DNA of 64,000 bases. Source: Symbiodinium microadriaticum. Taxonomy: Eukaryota; Sar; Dinophyceae; Suessiales; Symbiodiniaceae. The stretch's first letter is position 1. Each line of letters begins with the position of its first letter. A model generated the notes under the pieces. The model was not told where the DNA came from. It did no database searches and worked only from the letters and a program-made list of their open reading frames with translations. Of this stretch, positions 34,061 to 46,299 are shown one piece after another. Position numbers and translations under genes: made by a program. Where the stretch lies: positions 7,791 through 71,790 of the forward strand of contig LSRX01000777.1 of the NCBI GenBank assembly GCA_001939145.1. The letters are read 5' to 3'.

Positions 34061-36120
34061 AAACAAGGAGTGAGTGGCGAGCATGGCCCTAGCTCACATT
34101 ACATGTCAGTGGCGTGTCGAACTGTTGAAACCCGTGTCTTAATCCGAACCAAGCAGGGCCAAACACAAACATGGTCCGAGTTTAGAAGGTCAGAGCATGA
34201 ATGTGTGTTTCAGAAAGCATGCTGCCATCAACAGCATGGAGATGTGATAGAAGAGGTATGTACATGCTTGCCGAGCACTATCTGTGATCCTGGCTGGCAA
34301 GGCCAGAAGCGATACGATCGATGGCTGCGCGCGTCAGCCTTGTAGCCCCAATGCAGCTCCAAGGACAGCTGGTGTTTCGATATCCACTGTCACTACAGGA
34401 GCACGAATCCGGTCTTCAAGCCCTTCGCTCCGTGCGAAGCTTGGACAAGCCTTTTCCTACGCCGGCTTCTCGTCCATCGCATGCTGACTTCCATCCCAAT
34501 CCGAGGCCTCCTGACGACGACGCCTTAGCAAAGCAGCCCAAGTTCTCCAAGAAGGTTTGCTCGCTTAGAGTGCAATGTCCTTCCATGTCCTTCCAAGTTG
34601 TGCAGATTTCCACATAGGATGCAGACGGGCTTCTTCGACTCACAAAGCACAGAAGGCACACTGTCACAGTCGCACTTCTAGCAAGGTTGTCGACATTTTG
34701 CATCGCCAGGAGCCAGTGGCGACCGCTTTGGCTGCAGCCTCATCTTTACAATCTTGTTGTGACGGTGCAGAGGATTGATGCCAGGAATGAACGCTGGAAC
34801 TGCCAAGACAACTCCCTTCTCAACAAGGCTTCTCCGGTTCTGATGTCTGCAGGGCGTTGGACCATGGCCCATGTGGTGACCGGAAGGTACTGATGCCGCG
34901 CCAGAAGCACATGTTTTCTCGAGCTCAGCTCTCGGCCTACGTTGGATCTGACGCTACCACGAACCAGAGGTATGCAAGATAATCGTGGAGCTGAGGGTTC
35001 TTGTGCCCTTGCCAGTCCAATTCAGGTTCAGTCAGAAACGGAGCTTCGAAGGTTTTATGCCCGGCCAGGGGCTAAGAATACTGCAGTGTGTGCCACGACT
35101 TTCAGGGAACTCTGTGGCCATGGTGCCAAGGCACCCCCGATGGGACGCTCAGTATGAGAAGCTGGACATGCCTGAACGAGTCAGGTTCCACTGGGTGAGC
35201 TGAGGAAGAGCGAGGAAGAAGAGAGAGCTACCACCTGTTCGCATGCCGTCAGAACAGGAAGCCAACTCCGAATTATTCACCTCCTTCCAGGATGCGAGAA
35301 TTTCGAACTGCGAGACCCGAAGAAAAGAATGAACCCCACAGGAGTGGCGGGGACTTGCGAGGATCCCCTTGGCCACTGGAAGGAGTGTGCCGCAACCGTG
35401 AGACGTAAAATCAAAAGGAGCTGGTTGCCACCACTGAAAGACTGAAAGGGCTGCGCCGCGATCTCGAAAAGGAGTGCGCCGGATTTCTCCAGCGGCAGGG
35501 TGATTCACGGGATTCACGATGCTTTAGGAACTCAATTCTCATGAAGACCTCTATCGTTATTTCGTGATCATTGTGGATGCACAAGAAAAAACAAGGTGGC
35601 AAAAACATGGCAGTGAACAGTCTCCTTTCTGCCGATTTGGGTACAATTTCCTGTAGGTAGTGTTTCGCAAGAATGGCCGATGGGCCGAAGGAGGGGCAGG
35701 ACAGGAGAGGGATGTTTAGAGGCACAATCGACAGGTGATTGCATATCGAGGATCAGCAGATGCCTTACTTCAAGCACCATCTGATCAGGACGACGAGGAG
35801 GGTGTCAGCAAATTTAAATTCTCTGTTTCCTCTGCTCACGAAACTGGGCTGTCCGATTCGCCGGACGACAGGAATTTACGACCAAGCCATATCGTCCGAC
35901 AGAGTGTCCTTGTTCCGATCACCAGCATGCAGAGGAGAACTGCCTTTGTCAGCAACCGACCAGGCCACAAACGATGCTTACGGCCGACATCCCGCCTTTG
36001 CTGCCCGAGCGGCACGTGCCGAATGGCAGGTCCTCCCATGGGATGTAGATAGGCTTAGCTGCCTTGCACTGCCATGCTTCTGGCTGAACTCTGCAACTGT
36101 AGTGTTGAGTCATTCACTCA
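34060..36120. other. No gene assigned
   Basis: Several overlapping + frames (near 34480-34560, 34990-35200 and 35740-36050) have mixed composition but no recognisable domain or dependable splice pairs. Confidence 0.35.
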
Positions 36121-36170
36121 GCACGGCCGGTTGGTGTAGTCGGCAATGCAAATGGAAATTGCAGCCAGGA

Positions 36171-36384
36171 TGCGAAATCCACAGACAGGGCAGCAAGAGC
36201 AGTGGGACGAGCATTGGCTGCTGGGCATGATGTGCGGGAAGTTGGCGCCATGTCAACATCTAGCCATGAACATGCACGTTTCGCCTTGCTGAGGCAGATG
36301 CCAAAGAGCGCCAGGAACTTGACTGCTGAGCTTGAAGTTAAATCAGACATGTTTTGTAGCAAACGAACAGCCGTCAGCCAATAA
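36171..36384 (+). CDS. Candidate exon, unidentified helical protein
   Basis: The frame reads AKSTDRAARAVGRALAAGHD, then VREVGAMSTSSHEHARFALL and RQMPKSARNLTAELEVKSD, ending at a stop at 36382-36384. The regular Ala/Leu/Arg pattern indicates helices and differs from surrounding chance frames. No family recognised. Confidence 0.4.
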
Positions 36385-37089
36385 TTAGGAGGATCAGCTG
36401 ATATTTCTTGTAACCTCCGGATTCGCCGTCACAGCTCCAGAATCGATGTTTGGCTGCACAGCTTTTGAAACACAGGCCCACTTGACGCGAAAGTACACAC
36501 CAGGATCCATACACCTGCCCAGACCTTACGCGACGAGCAGCATCGATGCACTCTGAAAGTCACCGTGCAAGACATCTCTGGATCTGTAATCGATGCTGCC
36601 GATGGATGTTGTTCGCTCAGGCGCTGCATGGGTCGTCCACCTGACCACCTCGTTCGGGGACGGGATGACGATGAGGCCCAGTACTCGTCGTGCACAAGCT
36701 GTGTCGGTTATTATGGTTGGATCAGCCGGAGGGAATTGACAGCACTATGCACTTGCTGCCAGGATCCTTTGATGTAAACGTGGTATGTCCAGCGGCTTGC
36801 TCTTTTCGCAGAAAGCTGGCGACTGCCTGCGCGAAATAGCTGCAGACATGTACATAGGATGTTCTTTCCCTTTATTGTGTTAGGCGAAGTAACAATGTGT
36901 TTCACAGGTTCTGGTGTGCTGCCAAGCAGCGAAGCCTGCAAGATAAGAAGAACCGAAGGAGCTGGCTTAAGGTTAGCAGCGACTGCATCAAATCTTCTAG
37001 ACCGCAGCATCGCATGTCAAGTGACAAGTTCCCACGACATGCAAATGACGGTTGAGCCTTTTTCCTTGCCCTGCGACTGCTAAAGTTAT

Positions 37090-37210
37090 CGTGAGCTGAG
37101 AACTGAGTTGGACGATGTCCCAACCCTGTCCGAAGGGTCATCCTTCATGCTCAACGGAAGGATGTATTGGACTAACCGCCGAAAAATCAGTCGTATGCAG
37201 CCATGCAGGT
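37090..37210 (+). CDS. Candidate exon, unidentified
   Basis: The frame from about 37098 reads LRTELDDVPTLSEGSSFMLN and then GRMYWTNRRK; acidic then basic, plausible coding sequence, product unknown. Confidence 0.3.
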
Positions 37211-37621
37211 CGACTTGCAAGTCGTTCGCAATCCATCAGAAGACACAGAGAAGCTACCGAAGCCACAGCCAATTTGCTCTTGTCCCTCCTCTGCATCAAT
37301 GGCTTTTGCCGTTGCAGCGAGCTGAAATGCTGGGTAGTCACAGGTAGTTCTTACATTTGCCAGCGACGCCTGAGATCTGGTTCCGAGGCACAGCGGGCCG
37401 GCTACGGCCGAAGTGGTTCTCGGTCGCCGCGGTTGCAGAAGCAGGTGGAGGCCAGTGAGAACCATATAGACGTTGATCGTTGCCATTTCGATAGTACATT
37501 CGTAGATGTACTCGTGACATACATTGCTAAGTGAACGACAGTTAATCAGCTGTAGCTTTCACGGCAAAGCTTTCGCTGTGTGGTGACCTTGGAGCATGGA
37601 CAAGGATGCCGTGGGCTCCAA

Positions 37622-37750
37622 CTCTTCCCCCACGCTCACTCTCACTCACTCCCATTCTCACTCTGACTCTCACTCCCACTCTCACTCTCACGCTCACGCT
37701 CACCCTCCCTCACCCTCGCCCCTCCCCTCCTCACGCTCACGCTCACTCTA
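37622..37750. repeat. (CTCACT/CTCACG)n repeat
   Basis: CTCAC-based hexanucleotides with substitutions over about 130 bp. Confidence 0.85.
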
Positions 37751-38228
37751 ATGCAAGCATAGTACGATCTCGAATCCAGGAGTCAATCGTTGAGTCAACG
37801 ACCAACCAAGAATCTCGCGGGGCGGTTTCTTCCATCGTTGCAAGAATGTTCAACCGTCCGCCCGATCAAGCAAATGCCAGGTTGAAGCAGACCATGGTGG
37901 GTTCGCAGCCCGGCAATGGCCCAATCAATCTAGGATGGCAATGTGTCACTCTCAGGCCCGACGGATTGCCGTGCGACTTCAAGGGTGGCTTCAATGCGCA
38001 GTCAGCACCCCGTAGTTTGCGCTCTTCTGGGATTTTCGAGACGGCCGACAGGCTTCACGATGACAACCAGCGTTGCAGTTAGGGAATGACGGTGTGTTTG
38101 CAACGGGGTTCTTCGGAGAGGAATTTCTTGCTTGGTCCCCATGAGTGGGTGCTGGAACATGCTTCAGAATGTCTTCAGGTTGCATGGCCGGGGAAACTGG
38201 ATGATATCTGCAAGTGAGGTTTCGAGAT

Positions 38229-38346
38229 GCATCCACAGAACAAGAAAATGGGGGAACGAGCCCTACCGGCTCTGGCAGCCAACTGCTTGCTGAGGATGCG
38301 CATGCAGCGGGACTTCTTGGCCCAGTTTCTCGTGCTCGCCACCTAG
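38229..38346 (+). CDS. Candidate terminal exon, unidentified
   Basis: The frame reads MHPQNKKMGERALPALAANC and then LLRMRMQRDFLAQFLVLAT before a stop at 38344-38346. Helical, basic; product unknown. Confidence 0.3.
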
Positions 38347-39639
38347 CAGTTGGTAGTGGTTGGAAGTGCGTTTTGAGAAGCTTGCAGTTCCATTGCGAGA
38401 GGCCAGAGCAACCTCATGCTGCCAAAAGTCCGAATGCGCCCCGCGAGGCAGATAGATAGCACTGTGATGCATTCGGTGTCTGCCATGTGGACGGTCCAGA
38501 GGCTGCAGCTGGATTGCCGGTCGAAGCTGCAAAGGCCGGCTGCACATCGGGCTGTGCCTGCGAGTGCACAGCCCCCAAGCCGGGCTGAAAGTACATGCGC
38601 TGCAGGTTTTGATGCTGGGCCCTGGCCCTGGCCGCCAGGGCCCTGTCTGCCAGGACTCTGTGCCTCCAGCTCCTGCTCCTAGCCGGTCCTTGCCAGCCAT
38701 GTCTCAGGCGTGCCCTGGCTGGGCTTGCCTGCTGGCGTTGTGCCGTGCTGAGTATAATTATATAACTCTAAATTGCCGGGTACGCAGCCTCATAAGATAT
38801 GGGGCAATGTGCACGCCGGATCGAGACCAACAAATCCATCTTTACACACACTGGAAGGTGTGGCTAGATGCAGGAAAAAAGGCGCCCAAGCGAGGCAACG
38901 CCCACCTGAGAGCTGCCAGCGACAACACCTTGCCGAGGACTAGCAGTCTTTGCGGCAGGCAGGCACCCATTCCCGAGCTGGTCCACTGTCTCCTGCGCTT
39001 TCTTGGACTGGCACCGTCCGAACCGTCAGAGCTGCTCATCGTGGAGGAGCCTTGCCAGTGAAGGCTGAGATTAGGTTTGCGTGCGCTACGGCTCCCTCGC
39101 GTTTTTTGCTTTGTGTTGCCTCGTCCTTCAATGCTTGGCTGCACGAGCTATCCCGCGGCTCCTCTGCGGGTCGCCTAGCCGAAGTGGCCACTGGGGTCTG
39201 CGACGCCGTAGGTTAGGGATAAGGCCGGCGCATGCAATCATGCATGTTTCAGGTCGCGGAGGCAGTTTGTATGTTCAGAACCTGGAGTCGATCACATCTT
39301 CGTTAGGTTCATGGATGCTCGGGGGATGCCGGCAGTGTAGGCGTGCTTACGGCCCAAGGCCAGGGGCGTTTGCCTCTGGTGGGACAGACCCCGACTTCTT
39401 TGCGGCCTAAAGAGCTCGGTTGGGGCTGCGGGGCTGAAGGGTCAGGACGGGCTTTGGTTGTGCTGCTCAACGCTTTCGGCAAAACAGTGCAACTGAAGTT
39501 CCACTGCCCAGCAAGCCCGTGCAAGCATCAACGGTCCGTGTGCGCAATTAAAAACAAGCCAGGGGACTTGTTAAGGATCTGTGGCCAGGTGCAGTCCGCT
39601 TCGCAAGCGGTAGCAGCACCCATCTGGACTCCACCTTCT

Positions 39640-39927
39640 CTTAAGTGGACCTATCGTGGCCCCACGGAGCAGTGCCTCGGTCAGATCTGCTTCAACTTTG
39701 CCTCGAATAGGCACCGGACAGCAGAGGGCGACAACGGCCTCGAAGTCGATGACGCGACGGCTCAGCCGCTCCACTGCCAAGGCCAGGAGCCTCCCTCGTT
39801 TGGAGCCAACAGTGGCCAACAGTGCAGCCAAGAGCAAGAGTGCTCCGATTCTTCGAAGAAAAGACCCAGTCGAGGCAGGAAGTCATGAGCTTCTGAATCT
39901 CGTTTGTCGGAGGATCTTCACATGACG
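39640..39927 (+). CDS. Candidate Ser/Arg-rich exon, unidentified
   Basis: The frame reads RSASTLPRIGTGQQRATTAS, then KSMTRRLSRSTAKARSLP, a basic disordered stretch, and closes at 39925. A second frame on the same strand is open across this stretch as well, so the choice of frame is not certain. Confidence 0.3.
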
Positions 39928-40119
39928 CATGCAACTTCTCATGGAAAGGGGAGCCAGAGGTGGCTTGCAACGGAGGCTGTGGTAAAAGAATGCCAGGGCC
40001 CGTTGCGGACAGTGAGAGAGGCTCGCCTGTGGATGTAGTCGGCGTAGACCGGCAAGGAAGTCTGTTCAGTGTGGTGTGCAAAGTACGCGGCGGTGTCTCC
40101 AATGAGAAAGATTTACTCG

Positions 40120-40680
40120 TCGAGTCCGTTCAGTCAGAAACCGAGGCATGTGTAGCAGCAACGCTGCAGCTCTTCTCGCGACTTCTACCTGGCAGTGTGA
40201 GGTTCTGAGGCTCTCAAGTTTGGATGCACGGGGGGTCACGTGAGGCTCAGCGAGTAGACTGAGAGTACAGAGCAGATCTCTCAACGTGCAGTCAGCAAAT
40301 CGAGTGCGCTCCAGGTGGCTGAGGGCATGTGCGACGAGCTGTGCAAGCAGGCGTGTCACCTGCAGTAGACTCCAAGTGGCAGCAATGTGTTGCAGATGGT
40401 GCGAAGAATCTCAGACGAGGCTACGGCAGATCCATCCATGCCTGTGGAGCACAGAGCTAAAGCTTGTTGATCCCGTTTGACACCGTGCCAAACGAGACAG
40501 CTGTGTTCAAGTTGCTTGAGAAGCTTTAGGCTGGATGCACTTGCAACGCGAGTCGGCCTCGTCAGCTGTCCGGTTCCCTCCGCGGTGCCGTCGCTGCAGG
40601 CACGGAGCAGCGTATTCGATGGCCAGAAGACCCTCCTGAAACAATTTGTAGAAGTGTTGAGCTTTAGGGAGGCTGTGGTG
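40120..40680 (+). CDS. Candidate exons, unidentified helical protein
   Basis: Three pieces look coding: EKDLLVESVQSETEACVAAT near 40110-40170; VLQMVRRISDEATADPSMPV near 40389-40450; and VFDGQKTLLKQFVEVLSFRE near 40614-40675. They could be successive exons of one gene. No family recognised. Confidence 0.35.
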
Positions 40681-40850
40681 AGTCCATGTTGAGACAGTGG
40701 TGCTCCGTTCCCAACAGTGAGCTTCTTGTCGACGTTTTGGCTGTTTGGGCTCGAAACCCGCAGCAATGATCGCATGCTATTTCATGACGTTTTGGCTGAC
40801 AAGTTTTGCAAGATCCTTATCAAGTCACTTGCCTGCACCAGCTTTTGAAC

Positions 40851-40880
40851 TTTTTTTTTTTTTTTGTGTGTGTGTGTGTG
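40851..40880. repeat. Poly-T followed by (TG)n
   Basis: A run of about 15 T then about seven TG units. Confidence 0.9.
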
Positions 40881-41698
40881 AGAGTAACACATCCGTCTTT
40901 GCTCACCTGGAAGTTCAAGGATGGTTCTTCTGTCGTTGGCTCTTGAGCGTGACCCGGCTGCCAATGTGCTTAGTCACTGTCAAGCTGTTAGCATCGTTTC
41001 GCGTTTTGGCATGAAGTTGTGAAGGCCAGGCGACAGTCTGCACGGCTGATGTCTTGTGTGTGGGTGTACATGACATCTCAAGACTCCAATGGTCAGAGGC
41101 TTTGTTGAATATCGACGACCCTGTAGCTGACCTACAGGAGAAGGACTGAGGAAACTGCATCATCGATTCGTGACACTCTCTGATGTGACAGGGTTAGATT
41201 TCAGATTCTAGTAATTCTAGTAGCTCTAGCATGTTTTTTTGACATTGTACCTTGCAAGGAGAAGGCAACGATCAGCTGTCACCCTCGGTTTGAAGAAAGC
41301 TGGCACCCCAGTATCAAGGCACAGAAGCGTGCAGCTTTTTGCAGGTGGATCAACACCGGCAGATTGCACCAGATCGTGATTGTAGTAGGCTACGGCTTGC
41401 AGGGAACGAAATCTATCTGCTGCACAAGCATTTTGGGCGATATGCGCACTCTATCCGCATCCTAGTTCTCGCATCTCATCCTGATGGTCAAGATCCGACA
41501 TGCATGGAAGAGTTGTGCTGGCAGTGCGCGTTGTACCAACAGTATCGAGCCTTTTCGGTGCCTGGTTGGCGCCTAAGCAGCCCGACAGTTCCAATTCGCG
41601 GTGAATTCGCTAGCCTTAGGCGCTCCACCAGGGGCCGAGAGCGCCAGGACCGCTCCAGGCAGGAAGGTTTGGCGGGTCAGAGTTGTCGTGTAACAAAC

Positions 41699-41753
41699 GT
41701 GTGCGTGTACTTTGTTACCGAAGCTTGATTTCGGCACGAGCGCTTTTCGACTT
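41699..41753 (+). repeat. Imperfect direct repeat, left copy of GC-rich segment
   Basis: GTGTGCGTGT, 12 variable bases, then AAGCTTGATTTCGGCACGAG and CGCTTTTCGACTT. The 33-base core matches the right copy at 30 positions. Confidence 0.7.
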
Positions 41754-43529
41754 TCTCTCCTGACCCTTCGCCCCGCCTCGCCTGATCATGGCTTCGTGCT
41801 GACTCCGCTACCGACTTCTTGGCGGCAGTCGGCTTGGACCTGGCCCGCAGTTCTATTTCGAGTCCGGCGCCTAGAGCATCTTCGTTGAAGGGACCCCGTT
41901 GGCGTCGCCCATGTCCGGCGCAGGGTTCCTTGGTTGCCTTCCTCTTCAGGTCGCCGCTTTGCTCGTGAAGCGCGCGTTAGCGATGCAAGCAATGCGGGCC
42001 TTCGGCCCGGTCAATCGGAAGAGGGCCCTGCAGTCAGAGACGACATGCTGGCGGTTTCTTCGAAGCGCCCTTCGGCCTTCCGGCTGAAGACCTGGTGGAG
42101 TCCTGGCCAGTCATCGCCGAAACGCTGGAGGCCATCGGCGCAGGGAACTCTTGGAGTACTTCCTGGCCGCATTTGATCCGCCGCACGACCTGGGCATTGA
42201 AGTTCCGCTTGTGCTCGTCTGGCAAACCGCGTCGTCAAGTCCGTCGTGATGCTCTGGCACTTATGGTCTGCTTCGCTGATGACGGCCGCCCTCGTCCAGG
42301 ATGTCACCGCCAAGCCTGGCCTTAGACTTGCCCTCCCAGAGTACCTGGTTAAGGCAAGGGCGCCATCCCGGACTGAACGCCCATGCTTCCAACCTGGTCC
42401 CGCAACGCCGCACGGCCCTCCGACGACTGGCAGGAGGATAAATAGCGTGACACGCCCGGCCAGCGCGGCGACTAAGTCCACGTCGGATTCGTCCTGATGC
42501 TGAATTTGATCTCTGTTTGTGCTCTCCAACGAGCCTGCTGGGCGGGGCTGCGCCATAGGAGTCGTGGGGCGCGGCAGCCGCTTTCCAGACGCTGGCCGCC
42601 GCCCTGTGGCGAAGTGGAACCACAGCGTGGTGCCCCGCGGATGGCAAGAATCCTCCGGCACGAAGACGACCCATGTCTCCGGCCACCTATAAGGCGTGTC
42701 TTCTCCATGAGCTCCAGGCCTGTGTGTGTGCTGTTGGCGGGATTCTCGATTGCGCGGCCTTGTCCAAACCATGCTGCAAGAGGAGTTCCCTTTCCTGGCC
42801 TCCATGTCGTCTCTTCCCACTCCACGGCTCTGGTGGATCGACTGCTCGCGGCCCTGACGATATCTCGCCCGAGGCCTGGCGTGGCTCAGGCCGCGCGCGG
42901 CCGCGCCAGTGCCCACCCATTGGAGATTTCCAGGCTCGGGGCGGCGGCCGATGGTCGGCCGCATCCGGTCGGCCACGTTGGACGGGAAGTGTTGGGCGCT
43001 CTCCGATTGGCCACAATCAATTTGGGCCCACAGCGCCACGAAGATCGCCGGATCGGTGGATCGTCGGCTTACGGGCCCCCAATAGAAAAGCTTTCGGTGC
43101 GCCAGGGCGTGCGCACGTCCGCATGGTCCCGGCGGATCACTTGCAGCAGGCGGGCCTTCATCTAACGTCCCGCTAGGAGGGGCTGCGTGAGCGACCTTTT
43201 GGGCCGGGGCTCACGTCGGACCGGGCGTGGACGGGAGGCGAATGTTTGCGATGCCAGCTTGCCAAGGGCGACGATGCAGGGCCTTGTGTGAGGGCTTCCG
43301 AGTGCAGGTCGACGAGGTGATGATGGTCCGCGGAAGGGGCCGTTGACATCCGCCGGAAACCTGCATCTGAGCGGCCTTTAGATTTTGTCGATTTTGCCAT
43401 TTGGTAAGAGTGCCGGCGCCTTGTATGTGGCTGGTGGATGCGCTGGGCGGAAGAAGCAGAAGTGCGTTGCTGGGCACCGGCGCCGGTTTTGGGGCCCGTG
43501 TGCCCGGCCGGGTGCAGCATTGCACCCCA
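41754..43529. other. GC-rich segment, possible decayed mobile element
   Basis: Base composition is visibly richer in G and C than the flanks, with open frames on both strands. The longest is 342 codons on the - strand (43039-42011) and lacks any recognisable domain as a whole. Two strings weakly recall non-LTR reverse transcriptase: ARGPDDISPEAW on + near 42848-42883 and WPETWVVFVPED on - near 42678-42643. They lie on opposite strands, so at most one is meaningful. I see no complete reverse transcriptase. Confidence 0.35.
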
Positions 43530-43582
43530 GTGTGCGTGTCGCATCGCCCAAGCTTGCTTTCGGCGCGAACGCTTTTCGACTT
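43530..43582 (+). repeat. Imperfect direct repeat, right copy of GC-rich segment
   Basis: GTGTGCGTGT, 10 variable bases, then AAGCTTGCTTTCGGCGCGAA and CGCTTTTCGACTT. Pairs with 41699-41753. Confidence 0.7.
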
Positions 43583-43770
43583 CCCGCCCTCGACTTTCAA
43601 TTTCGACCCGAGGGAACCAGCACCTGGCACTGCACCTTCCTATAGCAGTAGAATTCAGCAGAATGTAGATTTTGGCTAACATGTCGCTAGCTTGGAATTT
43701 GTTGCTCAGTCATCTTTTGCGGACGACGTTTTGGTGGGGGGGTACTCCGGCTTCGTAAGGCCGTATTATA

Positions 43771-44493
43771 ATGCAGCTGGGGTTCACATTTTCTGGGCCC
43801 TTGCCCGTCGCGCGTTGCAGGCGAGTCTTCGCAGGGCTCGCGTGGTCGGGATGCAGCATGCACCCTCACGAGCGAAAGCGGACTCCTCAATCGCTGCAAA
43901 GTTCGATTGCAAGAAAGGGGAACAGTGCTCTTCCCTTAGGCCTTCGCAGGCGCGGTACGAGCGATGCAAGCCCAGAGAGAACGCTGGACCAGCAGGCCGA
44001 GGCCTTTTTCATGAGGAAAAGAAAGTGCAAAGCAGCAAAGTTAACTAGGCCTTCGCAGCTATGTAATCTTTTTGCTGCAGGACGAGACAGACTCGAGCCC
44101 GAGGCAGAGCTGGGCTTCGGCGGCTCTGCTGAGAATTCCGCAGCTCGCCGCCGCCGTCAGAGTTTGCGTTGCAAGGACCGGACGCCGCGGAGCGACTCGC
44201 CTGAGACCCCGCGGCCTGAGGTCACGAAGGCAACGGATGCGTTCTGCGCCTCTTGTTTTTCAGGCTTCCTTCCTAGCCCTGCAGGTTCCTGCGCGAGAGG
44301 GAGCACCTGCCAAAACTGTCAATCCAGTGACGGTGTTCGTTGGCAGCATTGGGGCTGTAGCGTCGCATCGCCACAGTGTTGGTGGTCCATCCCCGATTTC
44401 GACTCAAGTGTCAGGTATGTGAGGTCATTGAATGGCAAGCTGTTATTGGAGCTACAGCAAACACGCACTGGGCTCAGAATTCATGAGAAGTGA
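43771..44493 (+). CDS. Candidate coding region, unidentified
   Basis: A 240-codon open frame with a basic, Ser/Arg-rich middle (RRRRQSLRCKDRTPRSDSPE). An overlapping frame reads LQVPAREGAPAKTVNPVTVF and ends at a good GTATGT donor at about 44413, so the true gene is probably spliced from both frames; an AG at 44262-44263 would start that second exon. Product unknown. Confidence 0.35.
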   Translation: MQLGFTFSGPLPVARCRRVFAGLAWSGCSMHPHERKRTPQSLQSSIARKGNSALPLGLRRRGTSDASPERTLDQQAEAFFMRKRKCKAAKLTRPSQLCNLFAAGRDRLEPEAELGFGGSAENSAARRRRQSLRCKDRTPRSDSPETPRPEVTKATDAFCASCFSGFLPSPAGSCARGSTCQNCQSSDGVRWQHWGCSVASPQCWWSIPDFDSSVRYVRSLNGKLLLELQQTRTGLRIHEK

Positions 44494-45116
44494 TTCGGCT
44501 CCACACAAAGCATGCTGGGCCTGAGTCTCCTTCTTTCCCCGCACCCCATGGTATCCCCTCCGCCCCCTGTGGCATGGTGCTTGTGATTTTGTTTGGGTTC
44601 TTTGCCAAATGTTGGGTGGTGCCGCCACTTGTCAATCCCGTCGTCTTTGTGTGGCTCGTTCTCCCCGCTGAAAGTTGATGTAGGTATGGCTACAGCTACC
44701 TGTTGTAAGTATTGTCATTCCGGTTTTTTGTGGTTATTGTTTTTGCATTGTCCTTTTGCCTGCGCATGGTAGGGTCCCCAGCTTTCGGTATCTCTGGTGG
44801 CTCCTTGCTCTGGTGCGTTTTATTTTGCAATCATTGGCTGTCACACGGATCATGACATTGACAGCCGCTGCCTCGTGGTGGGTTCTGCTCCGGTGCGCCG
44901 TACCCGCAACCTTCCCAAAAAGCCAAAAACAACCAAAAAGCTAAAAGCAACGAGAATCGTGCAGATCACCACTTCGTGCCAGCCACTGCCAGCCACTTTT
45001 GTTTGGTTTTTGCCTTGCATGCCGAACACTTGTGAAAGTCACGAGGAATGTGACACCAACAGGTCTCCTGAGCTGTCCCAGCGACTGTTGGTGGGCTCGG
45101 ATCTCTGGCGGGGGTG

Positions 45117-45210
45117 ACTGTTGTAGTGGTCGTGGTGGTGGTGGTGGTGGTTGTGGTGGTGGTGGTGGTGGTNGTGGTGGTGGTGGTGGTGGTGGGGGTG
45201 GGGGTGGCGG
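45117..45210. repeat. (GTG)n repeat with one N
   Basis: GTGGTG triplets over about 90 bp with an unknown base at 45173. Confidence 0.9.
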
Positions 45211-45263
45211 CGTCTGACGTTTTCATCCTTCTGGCTGGAGGTATCACCAATTTGTTGGGTCAG

Positions 45264-45324
45264 GCGCGCGCGCGCGCGTGTGTGTCGTCTCACGCTCGCT
45301 CACTCACTCACTCACTCACTCTCC
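45264..45324. repeat. (CG)n(TG)n and (CACT)n repeats
   Basis: CGCGCGCG followed by GTGTGT, then about six CACT units. Confidence 0.85.
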
Positions 45325-45984
45325 GCCTTTACTCCGCTTCGCTCTGCTTCGCAACTGGTCAAGCTCCTTTTTTGAGGTGCAACCAGTTGGCACATTCCCA
45401 TGGTCAGGATATTGGCGATTGACCTTCATCGAGCTTATGGATGAAGCAAAAACTCTGCAAGACTCCAACAAAATTGGTACATGTTGTACCTCGATGCTGT
45501 GCCCATTGACGTCATAACCAGCCGTGGTCTTAGAGCACTCAGTAGGCACTGTTAACAGTTACTGTATGGCCCCTAATGCCTGCTTCAGGCCACGTGAAGG
45601 TCCAACCATTTCCAAGTTTCAACCTCTGGGTTATAAAACCCTTAGGTTAGAGTGAGCGTGCTGACGCAGATCTGTACATGCATCTGTTTTCTGGCATTGT
45701 TATTCGCGTGCGAAAGGCAGACGTTCGTGCGCATGCCCAAAGTGTTCATGTGCATGCATAAACACATACACGAAAAGTGTATGTGTATCCGGGTACGTTT
45801 CTGCACCGCCGAGGTTATCGGCACCTCCTTGTATTGCCCTTGAAGCACTTCGTTTGTGGGCTATTGCATATTTGTCCGAATACATGCCACCTCATTTATG
45901 AACACGACAAGCTGGGCCTGGATGAGAAGAGCCTTGGCTGCAAGTTGTTATAGCTCAGCCTAAACCAAGAGACACAGGGCCAGG

Positions 45985-46295
45985 CAGCTTTTCAACCCAA
46001 TCCTAAACCCAAACCCAACCCAACTGACCCCGCCCAACCCAAGCCAACCCAACCCAACCCAAACCCAATTCAACCCCACCCAACCCAATTCAACCTAACT
46101 CATTCCATCTCACCCCAACCCCACCCCATTCAACCCAATCCGACCAAGCCCGAACCATCCCGAACCCAACCCATCCCAATTCAGCCCAGTTCAACGAAAC
46201 TCAACCCAAATCAACACAATTCAACCCAGTATTCAACCCAACGCAACTCCACCCAACACCCGACACCCAACACAACCCAACCCCAACCGAAGCCC
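45985..46295. repeat. Degenerate (AACCC)n repeat
   Basis: About 300 bp of AACCC/AACCCA units with substitutions, ending about 10 bp before sequence shared with the retroelement leader. Confidence 0.85.
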
Positions 46296-46299
46296 AACC

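Noticed and set aside
37606..38082. 158-codon ORF starting in a CTCACT repeat
   Set aside because: The first third is repeat translation and the rest has no coding signal I trust.
42011..43039. 342-codon ORF on the - strand
   Set aside because: It lies in the GC-rich segment where open frames exist on both strands, has no recognisable domain overall, and is Arg/Pro/Gly-rich as expected for chance frames. The string WPETWVVFVPED alone is not enough to call a reverse transcriptase.
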